Assembly: GCA_037043015.1 (NCBI GenBank)
Contig: CM073327.1
Coordinates: 5,810,727-5,874,726, forward strand
DNA from: Bryum argenteum
Taxonomy: Eukaryota; Streptophyta; Bryopsida; Bryales; Bryaceae
Reading direction: 5' to 3'
DNA length: 64,000 nt
Within the stretch, counting starts at the first letter, position 1. The number at the start of each line of letters is the position of its first letter. Shown in pieces: positions 25,910 through 37,793 of the stretch. The notes beneath the pieces were generated by a model, which made no database searches, had not been told where the DNA came from, and saw nothing but the letters and a program-made list of their open reading frames with translations. The position numbers and the translations under genes were made by a program.

Positions 25910-26236
25910 CTAAATCTGTATACGGAGTGAAAAGTGGATGAATGCGAGCATCCCGGAGTTCCGAGGTCGCTCATCACAACACAGAAGCACAGCACCTGAA
26001 ATACCCGCTTCTATGTTGAACAGTGGAAGAGCTGGGGCAGCGGGGGCAGCGGGGGCAGGAGGGGCAGCCGGAGCAGCCCCGTTGGCTACTCGACATGCCA
26101 TGTTGGCAGCCCTGGCCGCCACGTTGGCAGCCCTGGCCGCCATGTTGGCAGCTTGGGCTCCGGCCTCCTGAGCCCCGGCCCCGAAGTCACCAGGCGCTGG
26201 CTGCTGCTGCTGGTCTGTTCCTCCGTGAGTGTTCAT
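25910..26236 (-). CDS. Ala/Pro-rich small protein family, member 1
   Basis: 108 codons beginning MNTHGGTDQQQQPAPGDF. The middle is a run of AAN-A-ARAAN and APAAP repeats. The end, LFNIEAGISGA, matches the family motif LFDVxAGxSGG seen at 44.3 and 54 kb. After SGA the frame diverges and the family C-terminus (QGF...DLPP) is missing, so this copy is truncated or frameshifted. Upstream sequence has pyrimidine-rich stretches and possible acceptor sites, suggesting a 5'UTR intron as in the sister copies. The function is unknown. Low complexity leaves open a non-coding explanation, but the start context and end motif recur. Confidence 0.45.
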   Translation of the reverse strand: MNTHGGTDQQQQPAPGDFGAGAQEAGAQAANMAARAANVAARAANMACRVANGAAPAAPPAPAAPAAPALPLFNIEAGISGAVLLCCDERPRNSGMLAFIHFSLRIQI

Positions 26237-26998
26237 GTTTGCTTGGCCGTCTGAGATTTTCTGCTTTCTACAATCAACACAGCGAGAAGAAGTTTTAGCA
26301 ACACATACCGACAACTCGCAGCACAATCACTGGAGTATCCCCGAGCAATCTAGAATCAAATTTCAGGAAAATTTTCATCGATGTCGACACACACTCGCAT
26401 TTGAGAAGAGAAAATCTCTACGCTTTCAATAAGGGATACTTTGATGCTATCAAAATACAGCATCCAGATTTTTTAAAGAGAAAAAAAGTAGTCATCTACT
26501 CTTTCTTACGCTGCTTTCACCCACCACGTACTTGACGTCCTCCAAAACAGCTTAAAACTAAAATGGACCGGGGTGTCAAATTATCCGCGCAGCCACACAA
26601 TCAATCGACGCACAATCAATCGAAAGATACTGAGATAATCTTTGTCAGCGAGCTCAAGAGCTTCAGATCTCACAAACGCTCACACTGTGTCATACTGAAG
26701 CAACTAGACAGGGACACAGCAATACGAGCATCACTATCAGGGGCTCTCAGCTCCAAAGAAATCGTGAGAAATCCACTCCACTGGAATGTATCCGGCAACG
26801 TACCGTAGTTTGAAACGTTGAGGAGCTGTACGTAACGCCAGCTGAGAGTGATTGATACCACTAAAAAACACGTACTAGATCACAATAGCGGGGCAGCAGA
26901 GACAATCGAAGAGGTGCAGTGGGTGGCAGAGCAGTAAGAGGCAATGGAAAAGAAGGAAGTGAAAATCAAAGGAGGGACGGGAGGTATTTACAGGGCTG

Positions 26999-27445
26999 AG
27001 ATGCTGCAGTGAGCGGGGGGCTGGTAACATTCGGTAGGCAAAGATTCTCGCAAGTCAGTTATACTGTTCTAGGGGGGGGGCTAATGATCCCACCATCCGT
27101 ATTATTGGTTAATCCTGTTCTTCGTCTTCCAACTTCGCTATTGTGTATCACCACCAGATGCTGCAGTGAGCGGGGGGCGGGTAACATTCGGTAGGCAAAG
27201 ATTCTCGCAAGTCAGTTATACTGTTCTAGGGGGGGGGGGCTAATGATCCCACCATCCTTATTATTGATTTATCCTGTTTTTCGTCTTCCAACTTCGCTAT
27301 TGTGTATCAACATTCGGTAGGCAAACATTCTGCCAAGTGAACCAAGGAAGTATTGTTCTAGGGCGGGGGCTAATGATCCCACCATGCTAATTTTATTCAA
27401 AATTAATCCTGTTTCTTCCTCTACCGACTTCGCTATTGTGTATTA
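26999..27445. repeat. Three ~150-bp tandem repeats
   Basis: Units start near 26999, 27157 and 27310. Each has AACATTCGGTAGGCAAA, a G-run followed by CTAATGATCCCACCAT, and CGACTTCGCTATTGTGTAT near the end. Units 1 and 2 are nearly identical; unit 3 is diverged. They directly abut the TTAACCCC element on the right. Confidence 0.8.
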
Positions 27446-28283
27446 ACCCCTTAAGTCGAAAGCCCCCAAAATTGTCACAACTCCTCAAAACCACCCTCTT
27501 TCAATGCATGATGAAAATTTTAAAGGTTTGACGTAATCTCAAGTATGTAACCGTAAGATCTTGTACATAACTTGTCTATGTATGTGTGTACCAAAACTTA
27601 GTTTGAAGTTCCTTACCAATTGTGAGATCATAACATTCAAAGTCGAAAAAAAAGTTTTTTCCCTTGTTGCAAAATGGGTTTGAAGTTTTTTGTGAGCCTA
27701 AAAGACCAACTTCAAGAGTAAACTTGAAATGAGGCTCTTCAAATTCTTGTTCCTAAGTGAGTTAGGAACATGTCTATGCAATTTTTACCCTCATGTGACG
27801 ATTGTGACCCATAAAACCTAAAGAAATGCTTGATTATTCATATGGAGGTATGCTGAAATTCAACTTCAAAGGCCCCTCTTTGATGATAGAAATTGCATGT
27901 GAAGAATAATTGGATGAAAGATCCAAACGGTGAAACTATGCCTTTTAACCTCATTTCCAAGTACAAAAAACAAAACTTGAAAAAAAGTAGAATCTCAATA
28001 TTTGGTGAATTTTTGAAGTTCCTGGGATTTAATTTATTTTGGGCAGATTTTGAGAATAATTGAGCATATACCTCAGTTTGGGCAGATTTGGGCAGATTTC
28101 AAATAGTGTTTTCAAACTTTGACCGTGAATATCCCCTAAAGTATGAGGAATTTTGGAGCATGAAATGACTTTTTGGAAAGGTATGGAAAAAATCTTCAAC
28201 CTGCAAAAGTTTTCAATTTCATACAAGCTAAATATAGTAAATGCGGGCCTGACCAGACCCCAAACAACCCAATTTGGGGTTAA
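27443..28283. mobile_element. TTAACCCC-type TIR element, copy 1
   Basis: An ~840-bp non-coding unit bounded by TTAACCCC and GGGGTTAA, about 80% alike to 31463-32301 by eye. Shared blocks include CACCCTCTTTCAATGCA, TTTGACCGTGAATATC and TTGGGCAGATTT. No transposase frame is visible. It belongs with the elements near 62.9 and probably 42.8 kb. The superfamily is not decided. Confidence 0.65.
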
Positions 28284-28940
28284 CATTCACTATGCGGCAG
28301 CATTAATTAATTAACCTAGTCCTCTCGTGCCACAAGGACCCCCTTAAGGGGGTCCCACGTGGACCACATGAGTACACTTTATTTTACAAAACTTTATTCT
28401 TTGAGGCGAGCTCTAGCCCTCTTGTACTTGCTGTGGGGAGGATGGAGCTACAAATGGTATGGGAAAGATTTGCTAACTCAAGACCCCCCCGCCCCCAAGA
28501 CCACCTGCTCCCAAGACCCCCTGCCCCCAAGACCCCTCTAGATGGACCCTCTCATACCCCTCTTCTAGTCTTCTCCGGTTTTTAAGCCGCAATTTGCGAC
28601 CCGCATTCTAAAGGTTGTTTTGAGATTTTGGGACATAGTCAAGATGGCTCAACATCTAACGCTCGATCTTTGGACTTCATCTAAAAGCGACTGCCGGCCA
28701 CTAATTCAATCCAGGTTTTCTCCATGAGTTTCCAAATCTGTCAATTTTTCAATTGACACTGCAAGCACTTTTAACTCTTAGAACGCATATTTGCTCGGTA
28801 AATAATTTGTTAATTGCAAGAAATGGCTAAAATAGTTCATAATCAACAAAGAGACGTCATTTGATTCACTTGGATTTTGAACAGGTTTGCAGGGACTCGC
28901 AAACTTTGCTACAATTTTGGTCGACATCAGTAAAAGTAAT

Positions 28941-28990
<50 letters not shown>

Positions 28991-29784
28991 TTTTTTATAA
29001 AGCCATTTGAATTCCATAGAGAGGGAGCATAGACTCCAAATTGTAGGAAAATAAAATTAAAATAATGACCTTAAAGGGTCAAACATGAAAAAACAAAAAA
29101 AATTGGGGGCCTCACCACTTAGACAACCCCAATTGAATGTAGTAAACGGCAAAGCAACATGACCTATCGATTGTTGATCGCAAAATTGGTAAGATCAATG
29201 GGTTTTAGAATAATCTCTAAGGTAGAGGCACCTATAACCGACAACTTAAGGATTTTAGCACATGATATTAAGGTATATATATTTTTTAGAATTTTTCATG
29301 TGTGCAAACATAAGCTTCTTGTTGAATGCAAAAAGTTTTGTGATTTTATTTGCATTATTCAAATAGTTATAATTGTTTAAAGTGAAAAGTTGCTTGGAAC
29401 CTAAAGCCGATCACATGCTCAAATATACAAATGAGGTACATCTGTTCTTTCAAAATCTAGGAATTGGGCTTGATCGGTTATTGGTCGCCTGTTGGTTTTG
29501 GGTTTGTCTACCTTAAATGTGGTTCCTGACTCACCAACCCTCTAAAAAAACAAAAACAAAAGTTTCAAGTGCAATATAGTTCAATAATAATTAATATATT
29601 AATATTATAGCTCAGAAATAATTATTTAGTGCAATATATCTCCTTAAAATAAAATGTTTGGTTTAGCTCTTAGGGGTTAAAAACAACCACTTCAAAGTTT
29701 CTGAAGCTGATGGGAAATCTGAACTTCCAACCAGTAGAATTTCCTGAGTCATGATGGGTATTGTACAATAGCACAGTTGCCTCC
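28284..29784. other. Intergenic with simple repeats
   Basis: No gene was seen. 28480-28545 has a C-rich tandem motif (CCCCCAAGACC). 28941-28985 is a run of about 45 T. The remainder is AT-rich. Confidence 0.5.
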
Positions 29785-29929
29785 CGCCTAGTAGAAAAGT
29801 GGCTCAAGTACACAAGTCACTATACCAACAAGTACACCCCATGTAATATTTTACACCTAGCTTGGATGTAACACTCCAGACTTAGGGTGTATTCATATGA
29901 TACACTTAAGCCACTTTTCGACTAGTGCC
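29785..29929. mobile_element. Short inverted-repeat (hairpin) unit
   Basis: GCCTAGTAGAAAAGTGGCTC at 29786-29805 is mirrored by its near-complement at about 29909-29928. The 145-bp unit could be a small MITE or a hairpin. No target duplication was identified. Confidence 0.45.
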
Positions 29930-30359
29930 TAAATCCATGATCCACCAAAATAAACACAATAATTGTCATCCTGACGATCCGTCGTCAATTAAATATCTTG
30001 ATCAGGCTCATACAATCCAATTGCCTGATCATCAATTTCCCTCATGAGGCTCATGAAATGAACTTCCCTGATCTCCATCGAATTGCTAGATCATGAATGA
30101 AAGGTTATTATTGACTATTGGATGCAAGTTCCTTGTACGAATTGCATAGCACTTCAGTGATTGTTCATTGAACTTAAGAAACTAAGTTAGTCAGAACTTG
30201 TGTTTGATTGTCACCGCTTTGTAAAATATAGTTTGTAAAAATACTTCATGGGTTTGGAAGCATACAAAGTTAGATATGTTATCAAAAGTTTAGTAGTTAA
30301 CCTCAGTTCCGTTAAAATGGTATTATTTGGGTAAAATTACGTTTTCTCGGGCTAATCTT

Positions 30360-30530
30360 CCACATGTTAGCCGGGGCTAAAGTCATGACTTTTAGCCCGG
30401 GCAATGTGGGAAATTTTGGGGGCTAAAACAAGACTTACAAAGAAATCTCAGATTTTTTGAATCCCTTGTAAGGGGGGGCTAAAATGGGGGCTAACCTTCC
30501 ATTAATTAGCCCGGGCTAATGCTCCCAAAT
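30360..30530. repeat. Palindrome and AGCCCGGGCTAA motifs
   Basis: 30360-30409 is a near-perfect 50-base palindrome centred on AGTCATGACT. Further AGCCCGGGCTAA-type motifs follow to about 30522. It may be the end structure of a decayed element. Confidence 0.5.
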
Positions 30531-30949
30531 CTTCTAGTGAACATTGTCCCAATACAAGAATCTCTACACATATGAAGCCATCTAAGCCTCCTTGGACACA
30601 TAGTAAGAAGTGACCACCATGCATTTCATGTGGTGCAATGTGGCTTTAGTATTAATATAAACATATCCAAATAGAACATGGCCTTGATTGGTTTTGTTTT
30701 GTTCTTTCTCATAATATTGACATTTATGCATGGTCCCACGGTTTTATAGTATTTTAGACTTATGAAAAGGTCCGACATGTTTGTTGCAACATTATATTGG
30801 AATAAAATGTGCCTATTTTGTTGTGACTTTTTACTCCAACAAGCATAATTACAAAAACATGTGTCATGCGGTTTAATTTTTGAATCGCTAGGGGTGACAT
30901 CATTCCCAACATATTCTTGTGATGAATCACATTTTCTATATGTCAATGG

Positions 30950-31268
30950 AGATGTTAATTGTTACTAACTCTCGTCAACATGCAAAGGTTTCTTCTAATT
31001 TCATAGTAAACCTCATAATATAATACGCACACATTTTGTGTATGTCGGGATAATGTTCATTGTGACAAACCTGCGATTATAATGACGTCACAAAAAACAT
31101 CCGCATGTTTATTTGAATATCATAATAAACATTGCGATATGCACAATCTTCATATGAAGGGTAATGTTTATTGTAACTAAATTGCGTGTAGAATAACGTC
31201 ACACAACATGAAGATGTTTCTTCTAGTGCCATAGTAAACATCTTGGTACGCACAGAATTCTCGTGCAC
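30950..31268. repeat. Three diverged ~110-bp tandem units
   Basis: Three successive units each carry TAATGTT(C/T)ATTGT(G/A)AC, an AACGTCACA-type segment, and ATAGTAAAC/ATAATAAAC followed by a GCACA motif. Divergence is high, so this is an old tandem array. Confidence 0.5.
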
Positions 31269-31462
31269 GACATTGTTGATATCAGATAACCATGTTCTTT
31301 ATTTATTCAATTTAAATTTTAATTTAAATTTTTTTTTTAAAAAAGTTAAAAAACATCACATGTTCATTTCTTGTGTTTCTAAATAAATTTGGCGTTTTGG
31401 AAAACATAAAAAATAACAAGATTTTAGGTGACATCAAATGAAACGTGACACCCAACCATGAC

Positions 31463-32301
31463 TTAACGCCTAAAGTCCATAGCCCTCAAAAGTGTCAAAA
31501 CTCCTCAAACCCACCCTCTTTCAATGCAAGATGAAAATTGTTCACTTTTGACGTAATCTCAAGTATGTAACCATAAGATCTTATACCTAACTCTTCATGT
31601 ACGTGTGTACCAAAACTTAGATTCAAATTCCTTACCAATCGTGAGATCATAACAATCAAAGTTGAACATGAAATTTATTTTCCTTGTTGCAAAATGGTTT
31701 TGAAGTTTTTTGTGAGCTTAGAAAACCAATTATAATAGTGAGTTTGAACTGTAGCTCTTCAAATTCTTGTTCCTAAGCAAGTTAGAAGCATGCCTATGAA
31801 ATGTTTACCCTCATGCAACCTATAAAACCTAATGAAATGCTTCAATTTTCACATGGAGGTATGGTGAAATTCAACTTCAAAGGCCCCTCTTTGATAATAA
31901 AAATGTCATGTGAAGAATAATTGAATGAAAGTTCAAAACAGTGAGATCATGCCTCAAAACCTTATATCCAAGTACAAAAAGCAAAACTTGAAAAAAAGTA
32001 AAATCTCACTCTATGGTGAATTTTTGAAGTTACTGCAATCTTATTTATTTTGGGCAGATTTTTAGAATAATCGAGCATTTACCGCAGTTTGGGCAGATTT
32101 CAAATAGTGTTTTCAAACTTTGACCGTGAATATCTCATAAAGCATGAGAGATTTTGAAGTATGAAATGACTATTCGGAAAATACGGAAAAACTCTACAAC
32201 CTATGTAAGGTTTCAATTTTACACGAGCTAAATATAGTAAATAAGGGGCTGACCATACCCCCAAACATCCCATTTGGGCTCTTTTCAGCACGGGGGGTTA
32301 A
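31463..32301. mobile_element. TTAACCCC-type TIR element, copy 2
   Basis: Second copy of the 27443-28283 unit. It starts TTAACGCC and ends GGGGGGTTAA, with the same internal order. Its right end merges with block A of the long duplication. Confidence 0.6.
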
Positions 32302-32490
32302 TTAAAGTCACAAAAATATCATTATTCTTATAGTGGCACCAGCTTTGCGACCTACTCTCTCTTAGTAAATAAGGGGCTGACCATACCCCCAAACATCCCA
32401 TTTGGGCTCTTTTCAGCACGAGGGGTTAATTAAAGTCACAAAATATATCATTATTCTTATAGTGGCACCAGCTTTGCGACCTACTCTCTC
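32235..32490. repeat. 128-bp tandem duplication
   Basis: TAGTAAATAAGGGGCTGACC through TTTGCGACCTACTCTCTCT occurs twice with a period of 128 bases and very few differences. A related single copy of its second half lies at 45295-45385, where an (AT)n tract replaces the middle. Confidence 0.85.
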
Positions 32491-32572
32491 TGTCCCATTT
32501 ATATTGTCCAATAGGTTCCCTCAAATCTACATTGGGAGGTAGATTTGAGAGAAATAAATGGGACAGAGGGAG
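32484..32572. mobile_element. Stowaway MITE, 89 bp
   Basis: Flanked by TA (32482-32483, 32573-32574). The right end reads GGGACAGAGGGAG, the complement of the classic Stowaway start CTCCCTCTGTCCC; the left end is CTCTCTCTGTCCCATTTAT. The interior is an inverted repeat around TCAAATCTAC. The block B counterpart lacks it. Confidence 0.9.
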
Positions 32573-32687
32573 TACATAATGTGCAGAACGAAGAAGGGGC
32601 AGAAAGGAAGGGAAGAGCCACGCACAGCATCGGGATGTGCAACACCCAGATCGATGGCATCTGCTCCTCCTCAGCTTCCACCCACTA

Positions 32688-32904
32688 CACTAAATTTGAT
32701 AATTAGTGTTAGATACACTAATTTACATAAACATATTATAAGTTTTTACTGTTGTTCAATAATTTTACCCACTATATTGGTAAAGATGGGGGTCCTTATA
32801 TAGTATCAGAATCAATGCTCTTGGTAAATTTTTTAAAACAAAAGTAAAAACTTAAAGCATTTTCAAATCTTATAATAATCTAACACTAATTATCAAATTT
32901 AGTG
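32688..32904. mobile_element. 217-bp TA-flanked MITE, copy 2
   Basis: Same family as 12532-12748. TA flanks lie at 32686-32687 and 32905-32906. Block B reads CCCACTACCACCATGGG at the same place, an empty site with a single TA. This fixes the boundaries and the two-base target duplication. Confidence 0.93.
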
Positions 32905-35121
32905 TACCACCAGGGGCTCAGTTTTCCAAAACTCAGATATCACAAATTAGTCAGCACATTTGCCGAATCCAAATGATTGCCACCATAACACAATACTAAT
33001 AAAGGATGTAATCACCTCATAGAGATGCTCCCGGCTTGCCTTAACTCTTGAATGTCCCTTGGGAGGTGTAGAAAAGTGCCCGTAGACCATGCAACTCTTT
33101 AAATTTTGCTGGATAATCGAAGGCATGTTTAAAGAATCCGACTCTATGATTGTGACGATTGATGTGCACCATGTCCAAAGAATTTTTGTGGGGAGTAATC
33201 AATCCCATGGATCTGGTGAGGATGCAAGATATAAACCACAAGACACAATGAGTTCACGTCAACCAAAGGCTTTTGATATTTTTAGGAGAATGCCCGTGAC
33301 ACCACAACTCAATCCCCACGGTGCTGAGAAATGTATGTAGGATGTGCATGCCTTGAAAAATTTGGAGAGCAATTCTTTGAGGCAATTGAATGCAATTGAG
33401 GTCTACCTTTTCTAATATATTTCCATACAACTTAAATATTCTACACTAAAGTCCTTGTAGATCAGAGAGTTTGTCATAGAATGGGATAAGTAATGTATCA
33501 ATAGGAAGCTATTTGTTTAAATAAAAACTTCCTTTAAGAGTAAACTCCAAGGTACGAGGACATGCAAATGAGCAAAAAAAACACAATATATTGGTAGCGA
33601 CACGCTTAGAAACTTAAGGGTTAAGGGCCAATTTTCATATAAGTCCATCTCCCTGACCCTTATAAAACAAAAAATCACTCATTACAGTAAGTTTAGTTTG
33701 TGCTTGATAAAATAAACAGAGATGAGTGTTCATGGAGGCTAGTCCTATCATTGTGTATAATAGAGTCTGTGGTCAAAACGCAGGTCCCCTAATGGAGCTA
33801 TACAGATTTTCACTTAAAGGTTCATAATAGTTTCCCATAAAACAATACTCACTGCAAACATTATAGGGTGTTACTTTAGGGCACCATTTTAGAAATAACT
33901 ATGTATCCAACTTCAAAAAATCCAACTCATTGTCAAAAAGTTCAAAAATGATGATTCCACTTGCTCTATCTTTACAAAAAAAATCCCATGCACAAAAAGT
34001 GCTTGCACTTGAGGCTTCCCTATAGATTTCTTGTGTTGAAAATTGAGTCATTATTGAGCACCTTACTACATGAAGGTTTGCTGTTATAAGCCACGATATG
34101 GCCTTGTCAGGTTGACTATGATTAGTACAAAAAATGCTTAGTTCATTTGTGACGTCATATTTTTGGGATGATTGATATCACACGTGCCATCTTGTGAAAT
34201 GTACTGATAAGGTATTGGATACCTACTTTGTAGAAGATAATTGGCTCAATTTTTAGCATGGCAAATTTGTAGTGAATCTTGTCCCTGTGAGTGCGCCAAC
34301 ATTGGAAATCATCCTTCAAAGCTAAAAGAACACCACCTGCTAGGTTCACCTGACGCACCAATTTTGGTAGTACAAGCAACTCCTAAACTACATGCGAAAA
34401 TTTTCATCTCAAAAAATAAGAATTTCCCCTATCATCAGTATCATGCTTAAAAGATTCATCTTCAATAAGTAAGAACCAAGCAAGTACAAGCGTCAATGAA
34501 GTTTGCAAAGACACCTTATGTTCCATGTTACTTTGAGAGTTAAAACTACTATTCTAAAATCAGAATCTTTAGAGTCTTGAATGATAATGTCCTTAGGGTC
34601 TTTGTGACCTTGTTGGATGCCTATAAATGTAATTAAAGGTGTATGAGCTACTCTTACTAAGTCTAGTGATATCTTACCTTGACTGTGATAGACCTTATTG
34701 TAGATAAAGTAAATCAAATTTGGAACTATACAGTTACATGGTTAAGAAGATCATTATGTATCCATATTTAAAATTAACGTGATTTCTACCTAAAGGCAAA
34801 AATCCTCCTCAAAATTTATTGCAATAAAAAAATCATTTAACTCAAAAGTTCTCTATCTTCATCCCAATAACACCCTAGTACATGAAATATTCTTAATTAG
34901 GCGGATGGCTCGGGCTCCCCTCCGAGCTCTGGCGATGGCGGACCCCTGTAGCAGGCGCCGCTCAGGCGGCGCACCTCGCATCCTCCACTGAGGCTCCCTT
35001 CTACCCTGTCGTGCTTAGATTTGTCCGCATCTCCCTCTGCTGAATCGTTTTAGCAGCGTTGTTCACGATACATTCGTCCTAGAAAAGTCTAGACCGAATT
35101 TAGGGTTCGAAGGTTGTTATC

Positions 35122-37793
35122 ATGGCAGGGCAGCGAGGCAGCTACCGAGCGGTCTTGACCAGTGGGTCTGATCCCCCAGCCACAGAGGTACGCACTACAG
35201 GATCAGACACTCATGTCTCGAACGACCCCAGCCTAGAATACATCAAACGCGGGATGGAAGACGGTCGCCTCGCCAGATCCACGGTGAACCCATTCAACAA
35301 GGTTGCAGGCGAACGGCTTGAACGAGGGTTGTTCCGGAACCACTCTGGAATGCTGGTACGTGGAGCTACTCCTCTCACTCTCAACAATTCGGAACAGGCT
35401 ATAGTGGCCCAGGAGATCCCATTTCTCAGCGAGCATGTCGTCATTGCCAACTTGCTTGAAGGCGAGCTATCCAACCAAGGCCCCGACTCATGGTGGATCT
35501 CCCTGACTCGCATAGCCTCCCCAGGTTCCGTTCACTTCTATCAGCGAGTGGGGCTCAAACACGCCTACATTCGCACTGACAGCTTCTCCACCACGATGCG
35601 CATCCTCTCCAAAGGGCTACACCAGTTCAACTCCGGAATCGTCCTATACCAAAAATGGGTGAGCGGATTCAGTCCCACGCTGGCCCGGGCCATCATCTGG
35701 CCAATGTGGATCTCCTTCCCTAAAATGCCATTGGAATACACCAAGCTCGCTCGCAAGATAGCCAGTCAGGTGGGAGAAGTACTTGCAGAGAAAGCAGATG
35801 CTGGTATTGACGCCCTTCCACGCTTCTGCGTGGGGATCGACATAGGTCGTGGGTGGGTGACAAACGTAGTTGGACACAGCAGTGCTGGAGGAAGCGCCAC
35901 AATCCCGGTGCGCTATGACGGGCTCGAGCTCCAGTGCCTACGCTGCGGGAATCACCAGCACACAACGACACTCTGCCCTCAGGGACAGACCCGTAACTTG
36001 CTGCCTCAGTCCACCTCCGCTACTCAACCCCAAGATGCTACCAACGGTCCTCCCACAATGCCGTTCCCAGGTGCCCGACCCCCCTCTGCTCGTGTGCATG
36101 CCTCTGCCAGCGGACACATTCCTCCTCCCTCTCCGTCACGAGGTCCAAACCGCAGACGTCACAGGAACCGCTCCACCCATGCGTCGCAGCCATACACAGA
36201 TCATGACGGCTTCACACTGGTTTCACACCAGAGACGAAGGAACTCAAGCAACAACGTTGACATGTCGGGCCCTCCCCCAGCCCCAGTCAGACCGTCCGCC
36301 AAAACCTTGGCGTCGAATCCTACTGGATTGCTTCCTCTACCTACTGCCCAGCAGCCGTCATCAATCGTCATGCCGCCAAGGCCCGCTCAGCCTTTGCCAC
36401 AGTTCATCTGCTCCGGCAACTCCCTCAACCAGGGGCCCTCTAGTCTGGATCCTACACCACGTCAACGCACACGCCCAAATGGTTGGGATGTAGGGCCTTC
36501 TGGGTCGGTTGGCTTCGTAAGCAGAGCTCCAAACATGCTCGATAACAACAGAGGAGTCACTGCTGCGTCTGAGCCGATGGTAGAAGCTGCGGCTCCAGTG
36601 CAGATGGAAGACACCGAAATGGGTGATGCATCCGCGCCGTACTACAACCCATACGATCCGCTAAATGACACTGACAGGAGTGGCAACCACTATTTTAATG
36701 GTGAGTCCCGCGACACCCCCACCTATGAATGGAATGGATGGGAGAAAGTCTACACGACAAAAAACCTCACAAAGTCATGGAAGGCACATGGAGCTCCACG
36801 ACCTCCGACAACTCTCACGAGAAGGAAGTCAACTCGGCCATCCAGCTCCTGTCTGCTCGGTCATCCCCGGCATCCCCCGCCTCGTCCGAGCCGGCAATTC
36901 TTCCCCCTCCACCGGACTCTAGCCTGATCATACTCAGCTCCGATCCCGAAGCCTCCCCAGCAGCCAATTCACAACAGCAGGAGCCGAGGACCTCAACTGC
37001 CGAACGAGCCGCCAGATCAAAAGTACCGGAACTGAGGACCCCAACGGTCGAACCATCAGCCAGACCAAATGCGCCGGAATCGAGGTCCACATTAGCCAAG
37101 CCAGTTGCCAGATCACATCAGCAGGAACAACAGGCGTAGGGAAAATATGTGCATGATCAGCTCGGCGGTGCGAGAACGGAGGATCCCAACCAAGGAGCCA
37201 AGAACAAGAGCTCGCGCCGCTGTCTCGCTACCGACTTCACTGCCCCTGCCACCGCCTACAAATGTCCTCACGCCACCGATCGTAGCCTTCAGCAGACCAA
37301 AGTAACTGCGGCCGCCGACCCGCTACCAACTGCAGCTCCTCCCCAAGCTGTAACTGCAACTTCAGAAGCCGCTCTCTCTCCGGCGCCGATCGAGCTCCTC
37401 CACAGAACTGTTCCTAGCTCCTCGACACGGCCGGCAACTTTGTCGTCAATACTCAAGTCGCCTCCTCTCCCAGCAGATGAGGAGGTCTTCGAGGACGCTC
37501 CGGCTCTCCTCCCTGCCCCCCCTGTCTCCCCAATGCAGATCCGCCGTGAGCTAGCTACATTCTTGGAGCTCAGTGACGACGCCGCAGAGCCGTCTCGTCT
37601 CGCCGCCGTGATTATAAAGACGATCCCCAAGCTCGGCTTTACTCGGCTCCCGGAGGCTCCGAAACCAACGAGTCCCCTACGTTACCAGCCTCCGTTCGCA
37701 GCATGCGGGCTGCGGCTAGACAAGAATCGTCATCTTCGGAGACGCGTTCTCTCCCCTATGACATATGGGGATTCCGGCATCCAGACACTATGA
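35122..37793 (+). pseudogene. LINE ORF1, gag-like RNA-binding protein, frameshifted
   Basis: The first 601 codons (35122-36927) start MAGQRGSYRAVLTSGSDPP. The N-terminal half resembles the DUF4283/gag region of plant LINEs. A zinc knuckle CLRCGNHQHTTTLC (C-x2-C-x4-H-x4-C) lies at about 273-286, followed by a long Pro/Ser-rich tail. Near 36.74-36.80 kb the plausible frame moves by one, since SSLIILSSDPEAS-like sequence is in the frame of 36729-37139. A TAG at 37137-37139 then interrupts this second frame, which reopens to 37793. The protein would coat LINE RNA. I read this as one ORF1 with one frameshift and one stop; two proteins is the alternative. Confidence 0.8.

Larger units (their letters stand above)
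32290..34886. repeat. Long duplicated block, copy A
   Basis: Matches about 45290-46265 plus 51077-52880 (block B) in the same orientation and order through most of its length. Shared markers include GGGCAGAAAGGAAGGGAAGA, the patch GACCGTAGACCATGCAACTC at 33083 versus 51091, and CTTATGTTCCATGTTA at 34512 versus 52514. The block continues after the LINE at 42418-42530. No intact gene was found in it. The 150-bp patch at 33083-33230 is much better conserved than its surroundings. The origin is unknown; a large non-autonomous element or old segmental duplication is possible. Confidence 0.75.

Noticed and set aside
36934..37630. Several open frames on the reverse strand of the LINE
   Set aside because: Result of GC-rich biased codons in ORF1 on the forward strand.
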